DNA from: Bidens hawaiensis
Taxonomy: Eukaryota; Streptophyta; Magnoliopsida; Asterales; Asteraceae
Length of the DNA: 64,000 nt
Direction: 5' to 3'
Assembly: GCA_021521415.1 (NCBI GenBank)
Contig: JAIQDT010000001.1
Span: 992,001-1,056,000 of the forward strand
The notes beneath the pieces are model-generated. The model searched no databases, was not told the DNA's origin, and saw nothing but the letters and a program-made list of their open reading frames with translations. The translations under genes were made by a program, and so were the position numbers. Positions 1 to 12,580 of this stretch are shown one piece after another (position 1 is the stretch's first letter; the number at the start of each line of letters is the position of its first letter).

Positions 1-972
1 TATTAAACATGTAGCATGGTTAAAATATATACCAGGCTAACACGAATGTTGGTGAGTCTTCATAAGTTTTTTTTATATATATTATTTGAAAATGACAACT
101 CACATGTATTCAATGTATTTAACGATTCATGAAAGTAACGCGAAAATAAGAATTAAAGGTCCCGTTAGATATATCACAAAGACAGACTAATAAGGATAAT
201 GGGACCTCCGTTCTATTCGACACAAGGCATAATTAATAAGAGGTGTGGGTATGTCCGTCCGTCCCTCCCAATACGAGTATGAGTATGTGTCTCTATCAAC
301 AATAAAGTAAACATATAGCACTTAGTCATGTAAAGTATAAACAAACAAAAATTGAAAAAATAGCATATAAATACATGTAAGTGAATTGTAGTGAAAATGA
401 ATAAATGCTGAAATCTTGTACATGCTACACCCCAAAACGTATAGATTAGAAACGAGATTATGAAACTCACATAAAATACAGATGTGGATAACAAGTAGAT
501 GGCTTAAGTGAGTTAGTTGGTTCCTCAAGGATTCCCGACTAAATGGCCTATATTTAAATGTATAAGCAAATGAGTAATCTAATGAGAATAAACAAATAAA
601 AACAATAATAACATGAGCATATAACAGATTTGAAAATCATTAAAGTTTTGAAATATCATAAAAATGAAAAATTAAATTAGAATATTATTAGTTTAAATAT
701 CCTTAAAAATATTGAGTTTGATTTTTAAACAAGAATTTATATAAATCTAGGTTTATAATAAAAGAAATGTTTTCTATGAAGAGTAAAAATAAATCTTAGC
801 CCTTAGATCTATGATCTAGTGATTGAGATTGATAGTTTTTAAAATACCAAATAGTTTCCTAGGATCAAGGATTTTGGCTAAAATAGTTTCATAACTCTAA
901 ATATTATGTTATTTCTACTCTTCCTACAAAACTATATCTTTTTATTTTAACCCTTATATATATATACACATA
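1..972. other. AT-rich intergenic DNA, no gene seen
   Basis: No reading frame here looks like protein: the open frames are short, low-complexity and rich in codons from T/A runs. The stretch around 440-545 (a phrase resembling 'gaaactcacataaaatac', then 'gttggttcctcaaggattcccg') has the flavour of decayed Gypsy LTR sequence, but I could not match it to another copy in the window. Confidence 0.4.
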
Positions 973-1007
973 TGAAGAGAGAGAGAGAGAGAGAGAGGGA
1001 GAGAAGA
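973..1007. repeat. (GA)n microsatellite
   Basis: An interrupted GA dinucleotide run of about 35 bp, directly preceded by a short TA run. Confidence 0.85.
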
Positions 1008-2154
1008 GTTTAAATAAAAATAAATAGAACTAACAGATTATTAACACATGACGTTATTTTAAATTTACAATTAATGGTAGTTAGGTAAATTTAACAATGC
1101 ATTAAATTATAATGATATTATATCAAAACTGGTTAAATTTCTTTTTTTGGGATTATTAGATGAATTTATATATAGATAAAATTGTAACCGTCAACCCAAC
1201 GCTGGTTTGTTTATCTGATTACGCTTTCAAAACCCTAACACAAGCACGAATTCGATGATGGACGGTAAAAACTGTAAATTTGTTAGTTAATGTTTGCGAT
1301 TGCTATTGTTTATATCACTAATTAATGTTTCGATGGCATACAAAATTTCTGTTATATATCCGATTAGAGTCCATTAAATCTTTTGATTTCTTCAGGTGCT
1401 TTTGTCATAGTGTTTTAGTTTATGAAACTAAAACCAAAAATAGTGTTTCCATTAAATATTTTGATTTTGTTCGAGCGTTATTTGTACGTTACTTTACGGA
1501 TTAAACAAAATCAAAAGAGTTATTTGAAACACATATTACCATGATATAGTGGGTTATTTTTTTTAATGAATTTCTATGGTAATTGCATTTGTGGTGGGTT
1601 ATTTTTTACTTGATATAATAATGCGATTTTCCATGTTATAGTTCGATAAGGAATTCCATCATAGTTCACGTACTGTTCTTTAGTTTATATATTACTGTAT
1701 TGTAATCTCATTAATTTGTTTTTGTTAAACTATTGCATGTGTTTTGTAGTTGGTATTGCATATTAATCAGTTGGCATTGAACACATTTCTCTAATATCTG
1801 TAAAAAAAACTTAATATCCATAATGTGTTGCATCAATTAAACTTGTTGAAGATATGATTTTTGACAACATAGAGTATGCACAATCATTATAAAATAGATA
1901 TGCTCTAGCTTGTGGTTTTTCAATAAAGAAAGCATTACATTTATAAAATTAGGTGTACTTGATGTTCAGTCAATTTGTATATATTTTAGTTCGGTAAATA
2001 TGTATTTTTAAGGGTTAAAACTACATGTGTTTGCTGTATTTCAGGTCCCAGGTTAATAAAGCAACTATTTTGGGCCTGTACAAACACATAATAAAGACTC
2101 GGGATGTCCAGCACGCATTACGAGATAATAAAAACATGTCAGCTGGTGAAGAGT
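1008..2154. other. Non-coding stretch, possible relic of a gene 5' end
   Basis: No supported CDS. At 1232-1275 there is a plant-like transcript start: 'aaaaccctaacac', then two ATG codons at 1255-1260, then a GTAAAA donor-like site at 1265. A 'tgtatttcag' acceptor-like site lies at 2036-2045. This could be a tiny first exon plus intron of a lost gene, but no recognisable downstream exon follows, so it is only a hint. Confidence 0.2.
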
Positions 2155-2285
2155 CATGTCACGATACGCGACAGGCTGGATAAAAGGCCATCGCGTACCA
2201 CGATGGTATTTGAAATATAATAATGGTTGACTATAGTCCATCACGATGCGCGATGGACCCATGAAGACCTCATCGCGTACCTTAA
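2155..2285. repeat. Short clustered CATCGCG/CGCGATG inverted motifs
   Basis: In about 130 bp, near-palindromic variants of one motif recur: 'tcacgatacgcgac' (2159-2172), 'ccatcgcgtaccacgatgg' (2188-2206), 'ccatcacgatgcgcgatgg' (2238-2256) and 'catcgcgtacc' (2271-2281). The GC-rich motif stands out against the AT-rich background. Function unknown. Confidence 0.5.
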
Positions 2286-2296
2286 TGGGTGGCGAA

Positions 2297-2615
2297 TGTC
2301 ACACCTTAACTTACAGCGGAAATGCAAGAGAACGAATTATTGGTTCACAACTCATAAGGCACTAACATACAATATTAGTGACAATATCTAATTCTTTTTT
2401 ATTAAATTCAAATCAAGTACACATTATTCAAAAGATATTACAAATAAAGACAACAAATATAATAGTAACATCTTGTTTTTTTATTAATAACCTAAAAGCC
2501 AAATAAACTAAGTTCTTCAATAACTTCAAACATCCAAGATAAACATCCTGCAATATGCGTAAAAATAGGCTTGTCAACAACACATGCTGAGTAAGTAATC
2601 ACCAGATTTTGATGT

Positions 2616-2619
<4 letters not shown>
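2297..2619 (-). repeat. Truncated family-Y LTR end
   Basis: This stretch starts TGTCACACC and shares an ordered series of phrases with the family-Y LTR at 18650-18965: 'gcggaaatg' near the terminus, 'gacaatatctaatt', 'gcgta..aaa', 'cttgtcaacaacacatg.tgagt' and 'caccag.tttga'. The match stops where a TA microsatellite begins. By comparison with the 18650 copy, whose polypurine tract sets direction, the parent element reads on the minus strand. Only the terminal ~320 bp remain. Confidence 0.6.

Positions 2620-2666
<47 letters not shown>
2620..2666. repeat. (TA)n microsatellite
   Basis: Pure TA dinucleotide run of about 47 bp. It forms the truncation point of the adjacent LTR fragment. Confidence 0.95.
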
Positions 2667-2670
<4 letters not shown>

Positions 2671-2927
2671 TAGCAAAAGTCCCCTCACGTTGCTGCGGGT
2701 TTATCTTCTCGTATTGGTTTGTAATGTTTGGTGTGGTGTGTAATGGGTGATCGGTGTGAGCGCGTTTCCGCATGTGCATTTGGTTTGTTAGGTGTTGTTT
2801 ATTGTTTTCTTGGGGGGGGGGGGGGGGTGCATGCTAAAATATTAATGGATGCATATATGTTGGATACATTGTGTTTTGTGAAATATTTGTTAATATTCTT
2901 GCTTGTCAGTTTGTAAGGCACCAGACA
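2667..2927. mobile_element. Possible non-autonomous Helitron-like terminus with poly-G tract
   Basis: After the TA run, 'aaactagcaaaagtcccctcacgttgctgcggg' (split here: aaactagcaaaagtcc, then cctcacgttgctgcggg) resembles the 'ACTAGC...CCCGCGCGTTGCGGCGGG' phrase common near the ends of plant non-autonomous Helitrons. A run of 16 G residues follows at 2812-2827. No 3' hairpin plus CTRR end was identified, so the assignment is weak. Confidence 0.25.
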
Positions 2928-4304
2928 AAAGCTTTTGTTTCTGCAATTTAAGTACCGGTTACTTACGCCGGTGTACAACCAACTCACGTATGCCCACTCC
3001 TTTAACATTTTTACCATTCATTAACCAACACCCTACTCACTTTCACTTGAGTATTTCTTTCAACTCATAGATTAGAATTCATAAAACCCACCATCAACAA
3101 TGATTGTCCCTGCTTAAATTAAAAAAAATGATTTAAAAATAAAAAGAATAATGATATCAGACATTACAAGTACTTAAAGTGGTAAAGTATAGTAGTCCTA
3201 AAAGGTTTGGTAGTTCTTGGCATGTTTTCAACTTTACAAGTTTCATAGGGTTGGTGAGCAAAGTAGCAAAAGCATCATAAACAATATCATATGGAAACTG
3301 CAATCTTCATGAAGATGTTAGTGGACTCAAAAGGCTGTTCACATACGTTTTACAAGCTTTAAGGTCCTTTTTAAAAACTTCAACAAAAGTTTGTCCATGT
3401 TAATACCAAAACTTGAATATTATAAGTCAATTATTCTTGTTACAAATTAGCAACTATTATATTAAACATAGTTAGTTATACCATTTCAGTTAAAGGACCT
3501 CTTTTCCAACATGTGTAACTTTGAGTACACATACATACAATACCAAAAATACATAAAATTTCCTGACACGTAGATCAAGACTTACTTTCCTAGACTAAAA
3601 AGGCATTTTTTTAAATAATTGTAAATGTTAAAAGTATAATATTTGATATCCAAATTTTCTTTTGTTTTTAAATATCCAAACGAACATGCTATAAATTCTA
3701 AAATCACCATGGAAACCTTTATGTTTTACAAAATCCAACTTATTGCGATGGGGATGCAACGGGGGTTCGGTAGGTAGGGAGTTTGTTTCGTTATGGTTGT
3801 GGTTAGTATAGTTTACGATAAAAAGAATAAGAAATTTGTCGCATGTTATGTGCACGCTCATTAAACTGAAATTATAAGCCACAACGATCACAATAGCATT
3901 AAGTTACCATACTGATCAATCTTCACTTTAATCAATTGATAATAAATAGAATATATTAGAAAATTATTTTAATGTTTTTATTAAAAATTCATAGTTGTTT
4001 TTCCTTGTTATTTGAGTGTTTTAGAATAACACTTATGTTTGTTCGTTTAACACATTAACTATGTAATTATTATAAAAATTTGAAATAATTATATATGAAA
4101 TAATATGTTAACCCACTAAGACATTAACCATAAACATTGTGCTTTGTTGTGTATTGCTATTAAACCCAATACTGGTTTTAAACATTTTATTCCACCCATA
4201 AAAAAAGAGTTGTAGTAGTGTGTATGATGTGTATGAGTGTATATGTAGTACGTTAATTCCATACATTATTTTGCCCTACGTCAAGTTGATGGTTCATTGT
4301 ATAT
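2928..4304. other. Non-coding AT-rich stretch
   Basis: No convincing exon, RNA gene or repeat terminus. Short open frames here are chance frames with no protein-like composition. Confidence 0.4.
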
Positions 4305-4309
4305 GTACA

Positions 4310-6319
4310 TGTAACATTCGTTACTTTTCAAACCCGAAAACCCGACCCATTTAAATTTTCGGTTTTGTTTCTATTTAAATTTATATATTTTTATAATATT
4401 ATTAATTAATCTCAATTTTCGTTAATGTATTTTATGTGATCATTTCTATGCAATTATACATTTCACCACCCTTGTAGTATTACATACTCATTTAAAACAT
4501 TCATAATCAAGATCAAATATTTATGTACATGTCCTATGCAATTTACTAGAATTATTATTTAACTACAACTACTACTTTTATCATTTATAATAATTATTAT
4601 TAATTTTATTATTATCATAATCTTTTCATATGTTACTTAACTAATAAAAACTAATAAATGTTTTAATTCAATAAAATTTATTAAAATAGTTAAAGCTTTT
4701 GAATACCCTATTAAACAATTTTTAATTTGTGTTTTAATTATATTAAATATGATTAATTTTCATAATTTCCTTAAGACATAACAACTCTATATTTTCAATA
4801 TAAAAGGAGGACAAATCCTCCATTATTTTCACACCTCAATCCATTCTTTTCTTAAGTTTAAGAGCAACAAGTAAGTTGTTACCATTTCAAGCATTTTATA
4901 GCTTTTGTTTTGATTTTATCTTGAATGTTCATACTTGTTCATAAGTTGTTCTTCATGATCATGTTACTTTTATTATAAAAATATTATATCTTGGTTTTAA
5001 GAATCATTATGATCATGGATATCCAAGATGAATACTTTGATTTTTCTAAATCTTGGATCAAGCCTAGTTATTTTGCAAGAACAAACATGAATATATATTT
5101 ATCTAAATCTTATGATTCGTTGATCATTATAACTTATAAACTTTCTTTAAATAAGATTATTTATAAAAATTTCTTTTATTTAAAATATTTTACAATAGAT
5201 ATAACATACTTCATATCTTTAATTAATAATTGAGTAAATTAATATTGTTTATTTTATTTTAACATAACTACTATTTATAATTTTCTTTAAGAGAATTCAT
5301 GCAAAACATTTAAGTTAATTAATTAATTATGTTACTTGGAAACAAATGTTTAATCATAAATTGTTATTAATATTATTATTTAATCTTATATCAATAAGTT
5401 ATAATTATTTGTCTACAAATCATTCTTCAACTAATAAACATCAAATGATTTATATAAACTTTATTCATTTTTGTTAAACTCATTAAAAATCCCCAAGTCC
5501 CCATTTGCCATAAGTTAATTAACTTTATAATTCCGGTAGCTAGTCCTTGATTTTTGTATCTTCGTTATTATTTATAGTTTCGTGAGATTCAATTGCTTGG
5601 TTTGTTAACTCGCTTTCGGTTATTATTTCAAGTTGTCTCCTATATCAAAGGTGAGTTTCTCACACCCCCTTTTTACCTTTTTACTATTTTGGGGGTAGCA
5701 TATATATCCTATCAAAATTCAATTTCGTTTATTTATTATTTACAAATTACAATTCGCATCATGGACTTGTGTGATTACTTGTTACTTGCTTAAATATTAC
5801 GTGCATGGTTTTCTTCGATAAGTATGATCATACGCCCCCCTTTGCACTCAGGACCATTTTTTCTAGTGGAAAAGGGACTCCGATCTGAGTACATTGGTGC
5901 ACAATCCCAATTGGAAAAGACCTTCATTTATTCTTTACACTCATGGACCATTGTTTCTAGTGTAAAGAACCCTTATGTGTTTTTCACAAGTTTTCATGGA
6001 ATTGTATGGTTTTTATGTAGAATTTAAACTGTGTGAACTCACCAACTATTCAATTAGTTGACTTTATTTTATATATATGCTACATGTACTTTCATTAGAG
6101 GATGAAATGAAGAGGATACTAGAAGTTAGGTTATCTAGATAATAAACAAGAAGATGTTTGTTTTGTTCCTTTTCCCTTGTGTTTGTTCATTTGAAATAAC
6201 TTGTGTACTTGATGCTTTGGAATGAATTAATGATAATATTGTCACTTAATAGTGTCACATGTGTTTTGGGCAATCTGTACGTCACACTCAGGCGTTTCCG
6301 CTTTAGCCGGGATGTTATA
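4310..6319 (+). repeat. Solo LTR of a Gypsy-type element, TSD GTACA
   Basis: A 2,010-bp block begins TGTAACATTCG and ends CGGGATGTTATA, giving imperfect inverted termini in which the last dinucleotide TA replaces the usual CA. It is flanked by identical 5-bp direct repeats GTACA at 4305-4309 and 6320-6324. There is no PBS, PPT or coding sequence inside or beside it, so it is a solo LTR left by LTR-LTR recombination. A TATA box at 4799-4806 in the plus direction supports the orientation. Length fits long plant Gypsy LTRs. Open frames inside it are spurious. Confidence 0.8.
4799..4806 (+). promoter_or_regulatory. TATA box of the solo LTR
   Basis: TATAAAAG lies 489 bp into the LTR and is followed by a small hairpin (ggagga/tcctcc at 4806-4820). 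Position and sequence fit an LTR core promoter (U3/R boundary). Activity is inferred only. Confidence 0.5.
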
Positions 6320-6324
6320 GTACA

Positions 6325-7897
6325 TGAATTGTGCGTATCAAAAAATCCAAAATCTCTGAATGTCCGAAAATGTAATTTTAATAAGACATTAATCATACAT
6401 AATTGCAAAGATAAATGTATATGACTGCAATAAAATTTTATCATGAAAACATGTTTTGCATTGTATAATAGAATGAAAGACCCCGTGCATTGTGATTGGG
6501 ATGATTAGGGAATCAAGTGGGTACGAGTTCGGCTTTATTATGGTAGCGTATTTTTTCTATAGCAAATTTTATGTTCCATATAGTTAAAGATATAAAAAAT
6601 AAGAATTTTCATAGCAACCTTATCTGAGGAAAAAAAAATTAAATGTGATTACATTTTTTGATATTTGTATAGGTTATAAGTTAACAAACTGATGTATATA
6701 ACTAAATTATGTTTACTTAAATATTTTACAAAACAGCATGAGATGAATTTAAATCCTCTTATGCAAGAAGACTCAATTAACTAAAGCTAGAATGTTGGTT
6801 TTCCCCATCCAAATCCTCACATGGTCCCTCGTCACTTAGCTGAAAAGACAAATTACCCTCACCCGTTCAAGAAAAGAATAAGATAATGTGTCAAAAGTCA
6901 CTTTTGGCCCGTATGTTAACACATATAAATGGATTACTGCATTCATGTTAAACAAAACCCTAACCAAAAGATGCAAAACCGCAAGAGTATGTTGATACTA
7001 CTTGTCTCTGTGGGTCTGTGAAGTTGTTACTATAGATAAAGTTTGTATCTACCGGTAGTGGTAAACACGGTTAAAATAGTAACATGTCGCAATTGTTTTT
7101 TGTCCTCTAAACATAAAGTAAACTAAGTCAGAACATTGAAAAAAACAACACTTTAATATCAACAAACAGGATAACACAGCAAAAAAAAATAGTAGAACAA
7201 ATTAGTGTCTTATTAAAATTCTACTTAATATATTTACAGAAACATTAAAAACATTTTAGTATTAAAAACACTGTAACATGATTAGAAACCAACGAGTTAG
7301 GTTGTTTCCTGATCGGTTCTTGCTAAACCCATTAGTAACATTCCCAATCAATTAGTTGTGAAAGTACTTAAAGCTCTAATATTAGTCTTATCATTCATTC
7401 GGCTTTGACCTTTGAGTTCTCCGTTGCCTTTTGGTCAGCATTGCCTTTTTTTGGTTAACCAACTGAATCCTATTACATAGTTTAGCTTCATAACTCCGCT
7501 CCCATTTAATCCAACCGAAAACGCTTCAACCAATCTGATTTTAATATAGTTAACATCATTAGCTAACATCCATGGGATATACTATATACCCTCAAAGCAC
7601 CTATTAAAACGCTTCAACCAACCATACGACAAAACCGATAAAATTAAAATCATAAACCCGCCAGTAACATTATGCGATAGTTAATCAAAATGAAACCTTG
7701 TCGATGGGCTAGTCCATCAAAAACTAATATCCCTCGTTATTCATTCTATGACTATACCAGGACGTGTTTAGGAGCCTTAACATACCCATATGATAGTTTC
7801 TAGCTCATTCGAAAAAAACTTTAAAAAAGCCTGTTCGAAATCGCTAGAATAAAACAAGATAAAAATGCATAAAAATAACTAATGAAAACTACTTAAC
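6325..7897. other. Non-coding stretch beside the kinase pseudogene
   Basis: No convincing exon. The next exon expected after the kinase pseudogene (minus strand, so to the left) was looked for here and not found. The gene's C-terminal part is therefore lost or too decayed to read. Confidence 0.35.
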
Positions 7898-8373
7898 CTC
7901 TCAAAAATGAATTTTTCTTCAAAAGGCAATATTGAGTTTGTGTTGCATCCCCCACTTACAATTTCTATGAGAAGAAAACCTAAACAATAAACATCCGCTT
8001 TACGTTTTAAATGGCCTCTAATCACATATTCTGGCGCCAAACAACTACAAAACAACTACTGATACAACAAATATAAATATATTAGTGATTTTTAACAAAA
8101 ACACAAATAGATAAAAACTCATAGCTTACATTGTTCCAGCTACTCGCGTGCTGACATGTGCCATATTGACGGGCATTAATTTTGCAAGCCCAAGATCCGA
8201 AATCTTTGGCATTAAATATTTATCAAGAAGAGTATTACTTGCTATAGTATCCCTATGAACTATATGTAGCTTCACTTCCTCATGAAGATACGCAAGCCCT
8301 TTCACAATTCCAATGCAGATTTTGAGCCTTGTTTCCCAACTAAACTGAATCGAACTATGATCTCCACCTTTAA
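7898..8373 (-). pseudogene. Receptor-like/cytoplasmic serine-threonine kinase pseudogene (CRPK1/At1g16670-like)
   Basis: Two adjacent minus-strand exons read as the C-lobe of a plant kinase. Exon 8130-8373 carries KGGDHSS..FSWETRLKICIGIV, YLHEE, HIVHRD, the region PKISDLGLAKL and VSTRVAGT. It ends at a GTAAGC donor. Exon 7898-8044 begins after a TAG acceptor and reads LAPEYVIRGHLKRKADVY then GFLLIEIVSGG, ending ER at a GTTAAG donor. Intron positions match the usual ones for this family as I recall it. It is broken: the lysine of HRDxK is isoleucine (HRDTIASN), DFG is DLG, and the upstream N-lobe exon (about 8374-8430) has stops and indels with no VAIK exon visible. A processed copy is excluded because introns remain. 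The nearest family name is from memory of the motif wording; a related LRR-RLK class VIII kinase is the alternative. Confidence 0.75.
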
Positions 8374-10032
8374 ATAGATTTCAACATCTAATTCTTATTC
8401 CAAAAACGCCAAATACCTGTCAAGTTAACATTTTTATGCACTTATATTTCCGCAGTTCTCATGGATTCTTCAAAAGAAGGATTTTTTTCCGCAATTTTGC
8501 AAAAACAACAGTTGGCTTGAATCTATTTAAAAAGATAAGCATGTCTTTTAAGACCGGTTTATAATACTTTACAGGCATGAAAATTTGTGGGGTAGCACAA
8601 CCATGTCTAATTAAGCATTACACATGCTTACAACAAAAAAATCCAAAAACCATTTCTTTCCAATTAAATCATTAGAAGTGAAAGTTCTAACAAAAGAAAT
8701 GCTAAAAAAATTGATACAAATGTTAGTTCTTATGAATGACAACCATAAAGTAACTGTGCTTTTAACAAAGCAAATGCAATATTTACAAGCCTACCCACCC
8801 TAACCAAATCCCGAGAAATCAATGATTACTAATAAACTACACATATCAGTATAACAAACCTTCACTCTATCATAAGTAATCAATCAATTCTTATAAAAAC
8901 ATGAGCAAAGTAGACCATTTAGCAACATAAACCCTAAAATGTATGATATAAACACATATAATTCATACATGTAGGGTTTTCATAGGCACATATGATGAAT
9001 ATATCAAATATAATGTCTGCTGACCTTTCGAGTATGTATAATTGAAGACCGTAATCGAGAACTGTAGAATAACATCAAACTGATGAAATTAGTAAAAATG
9101 TTGTACATAATTGTATAATATGAGATTGAAGAAGAGAGTACCATGGTGATTATGAAGGGTTTGAGCGTTGGAAGTTGCCAATTTCTCTGCAACCATTTAA
9201 GCGGGTTTGTGAGCTGAAAGAGGGAGTCAGAGAGGAAGAGTAAAGCTTTTAGGGCCAAACACAAAACTATCAAAATCTGTAAAATAATGCAGTTAAGAAC
9301 CTCTTAACTGACCCATTTAACGCAAGACAATGACGATGAACGACCATTGCAACCAAAAAGAAAGAAATTTAAAAGAGAATCCATCAGCTAATTAAAGAAA
9401 TTACCCAAAGACAAAGATCGTTTGCTCCCTCTGAGAAGAAAATTGAACTGAAGAGACGACAACATCTAGTTGGGATGGGAAGATGAATGTGAATGAAATT
9501 CCTAATTTATATTGTATAGGGGTCTGCTTCCAAATGAAAGATTTAGGATGATGGTTTATTGCTTCAACTGCCGGTGGAATTGAAGTGTGGACGGTCTTCG
9601 GTAATTTATCTCGTATGTATATAAGTATCTATACTTAATTAATAAACATCCCGTATGTTTTATATAACAATAATAATAGTATAATATGTATATAAGTATA
9701 GACTGCACATTCAATTCCAAAAACCATTGATTTACTCGAATTCAGTTGTCACATTAGTGCATTCAATTCTAGTTTAGTGGGGTCATATATTAGAGTAGTA
9801 AAAGGATAAAATAATAATTTCATAAACCATGAAGCTTCTCAAGTTGTACGAAACGCTTTTAAAACAGATGGAGATATTGGCAAATTACTTTTCTTTCCCA
9901 ATTATGTAATGACTATTTTGTCCTTATCATAGAATTATGAAATTACATTAGTGTCCATCACTCTTCCTTTATATATAATATAGATTATGCAAATCAATAT
10001 CATGTGTATCAATAATCAAATATTAAGCAAAT
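8374..10032. other. Non-coding stretch upstream of the kinase relic
   Basis: The missing kinase N-lobe should lie here on the minus strand, but no glycine-rich loop or VAIK motif is readable. The segment 9100-9450 is less AT-rich and could be an old 5' region. No gene can be supported. Confidence 0.35.
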
Positions 10033-11237
10033 TGTAACATCCCAACCCGAAATAGGCTTACGTGTCACTATTACAGATATCATAAACCAAACAAACTCCA
10101 TTTGAAATAAGTAATACAATTCAAACCAACGAGTTAAAACAAACTGAAAGAAATCCTAAGTCTCATTTATTGAAATCTAAAATATAAGAAAATAAATAAA
10201 GTCTTTATTCTTGAACTTCATTTTACTCTCATAACTGATCTCCCTGATTTCCCGAATTACCTGTCAACAAATAAGACAAACACAAACAAGAAAATACGGC
10301 TGAGCCAAAAATTGCCCAGTAACGAATAGAACAATAGTAATGACGATATGACAATAAACATATGCAAAATAGTAGCAAAATCTATCATAAACGAAATAGA
10401 TGTGATACCAAAATTTGATGCTTTCTAACATATGAAAATGATATACTAGAACAAGAACTGATACTAAACGTATTACTAAACATATAACGGTGACTGACTT
10501 ACACGACAAGTGGTTACTAATAAGTCGTGTAATTAAAGAAGTACCCAGAGCCAGAACATATAAATTATAACTTGTAACATATAACGTGTGATGTGTAACA
10601 TATAACTGAACTATGATCAATACATACGCCCCTAAACGGCTAAAGAACTAGTTAGTGACGCCGTGAACTTTTAAAACACACTGTCACGAAAAGTGTTGTG
10701 CTCGGGTAATAGAATACTAAATGAATAAGGCAGTATAACAACGTGACATATAACATGTTAACATAAATTCATATTATTATTATTATTATTCATAGGAACA
10801 TGCAATAATGAGTACAGGTTTATAAAATCTATTGCATGCTACAAATCTATCTACCAAAACTAGTGACCAAAACGGATAGCTAAACAAAACGATATAATAG
10901 TTGACAACATATAAAATATCCAAATACCAAATGGATCGTATCGATAGAGACAACTTGGTGGTATTAAAATATAAAATACCGAAAGTCCGTACTACAAAGT
11001 AACGGATTAGAATTTATACTGTGAGTGAACGAAAACAGAAACCGTATTACGAAGTAACGAAATTTAATTAATATTTTGAGTGAAAGAAACCAGAAACCGT
11101 ACAACAAAGTAACCGACTATAATTAATACTAAGAGTAACAAAAACAAAAACCGTACCTTAATTTAGTCAAAAGCAAAAGCAACTTAAAATCAATCGTCTT
11201 CACTAAATACCGGAACCTACAATTAGATTACTTTCTG

Positions 11238-11239
<2 letters not shown>

Positions 11240-11307
<68 letters not shown>
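11240..11307. repeat. (TA)n microsatellite
   Basis: About 68 bp of pure TA repeat, the longest dinucleotide array in the window. Confidence 0.95.
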
Positions 11308-11309
<2 letters not shown>

Positions 11310-11567
11310 ATTTTAACCTATGTATTTGTTGATTGGTTTTTCCGGCGATGTAAGCGTTTAAGGTGTTGAGCTCTTGTTCAAAACATTTATTATAGGTAAT
11401 TAACTTGCAAATTCTTGTTTTAACCAATAGTGGCTTAGGATCATAAAACTAAGGCTTCATATAATCATTGAATTAGACACATTACAACTCGTTTAGTCTT
11501 TTCAATTAAGTATTATGAATTCTTTTTATATAAAATACTTAGAGTGTAAATAAATTTATCGTATTGT

Positions 11568-11667
11568 CATATACAATTATGTATTATATCACCAATCAAA
11601 AACAACTTATGCTTTTATGAACAGTGATAAATTTCTCCATATACAATTATGTATTATATCACCAATC
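11568..11667. repeat. Two 30-bp direct repeats about 70 bp apart
   Basis: The 30-mer at 11568-11597 (beginning catatacaattatgtattat) recurs exactly at 11638-11667. The sequence before each copy (aaattt..c..atatac) is also similar, which suggests a local tandem duplication of about 70 bp. Confidence 0.85.
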
Positions 11668-12467
11668 ACCTAATTAGTTGGTATAAACTTTCTCCTTATT
11701 ATTAACTAGTTCCAACTTAAGTCATGATAAAAACATACATAGCTTATATTTATAAAATCGTATTTATGTATTTCTATAGTCACAGTAACATATGATAACT
11801 TAGTTTGGGATTTCATAAGTGTTGTCAAAAACAAAAATGAAAACGAAACAGACAGAGCTCTTGGGTGGCAAAATCATATGGTGAGTTTATAATATTCAAC
11901 AAAATCTAAGTCCACTTTAACAACTTACTGCCGGAAACACGTTTGGATTTTAAGAATCGTATTCTACCAATTATACAAGAACACGAACAAGTAGCAGGGA
12001 GCGGAACCAATACCACGATCATTTAAAGAATGATTTTGGGAGCGAGGCAGCGGCTAATTAATGTACGGATGATGACGGTTCACCGACAGAATCAGAACGG
12101 AAGATCAAACGGAAGCCAAGAGATTATATAGAGGCGAGATGGTGGGTCTTCATGATATAGTATGAAAGGTTATAGGCTTTATAATAGATTCGATGATAAG
12201 GGTCGTAATCTCATCTGTTTCGAAAATTGTTAGAAGTAGATATGGGTTAAAGTTTTGATACGTTATTTTTATTGAAATATTCTAATGCATTCAAATTTAA
12301 CTTTTCATGTCATACATTGATGTATATATTATTATAATAGATATCTTTTCATTACTATTATTTTCTTCAAAACTCAAAAGTTGATTTACGTTATCATCTG
12401 AATAATTTGTTCAATTTATCAACTATTATTAGAGTATTACACAAATAATGAGAAAATAATTGGTGTC

Positions 12468-12580
12468 GTTTGACCATAGTCTAGCGAATCAGGCTTTGGC
12501 TACTAAGACGAAATAAATACAAGTAAGGGTGTCGGTTGACATAGCCTAGCGAATCGGGATTTGGTTACTGAGACAACGTA
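12468..12580. repeat. Diverged tandem duplication inside the LTR-like block
   Basis: Two units of roughly 50-60 bp follow each other: 'gtcgtttgacc.tag.ctagcgaatc.gg.tttgg.tact.agac' near 12468 and 'gtcggttgac.atagcctagcgaatcgggatttggttactgagac' near 12530. A related single unit (spaced differently) is recognisable in the family-Y LTR around 19060. Confidence 0.55.

Noticed and set aside
213..528. Overlapping minus-strand open frames near the left edge
   Set aside because: Low-complexity, hydrophobic translation from AT-rich DNA; two frames overlap and neither has a recognisable motif.
5593..6027. Open frames of 66-67 codons on the plus strand
   Set aside because: They lie inside the solo LTR 4310-6319 and have no protein-like pattern.
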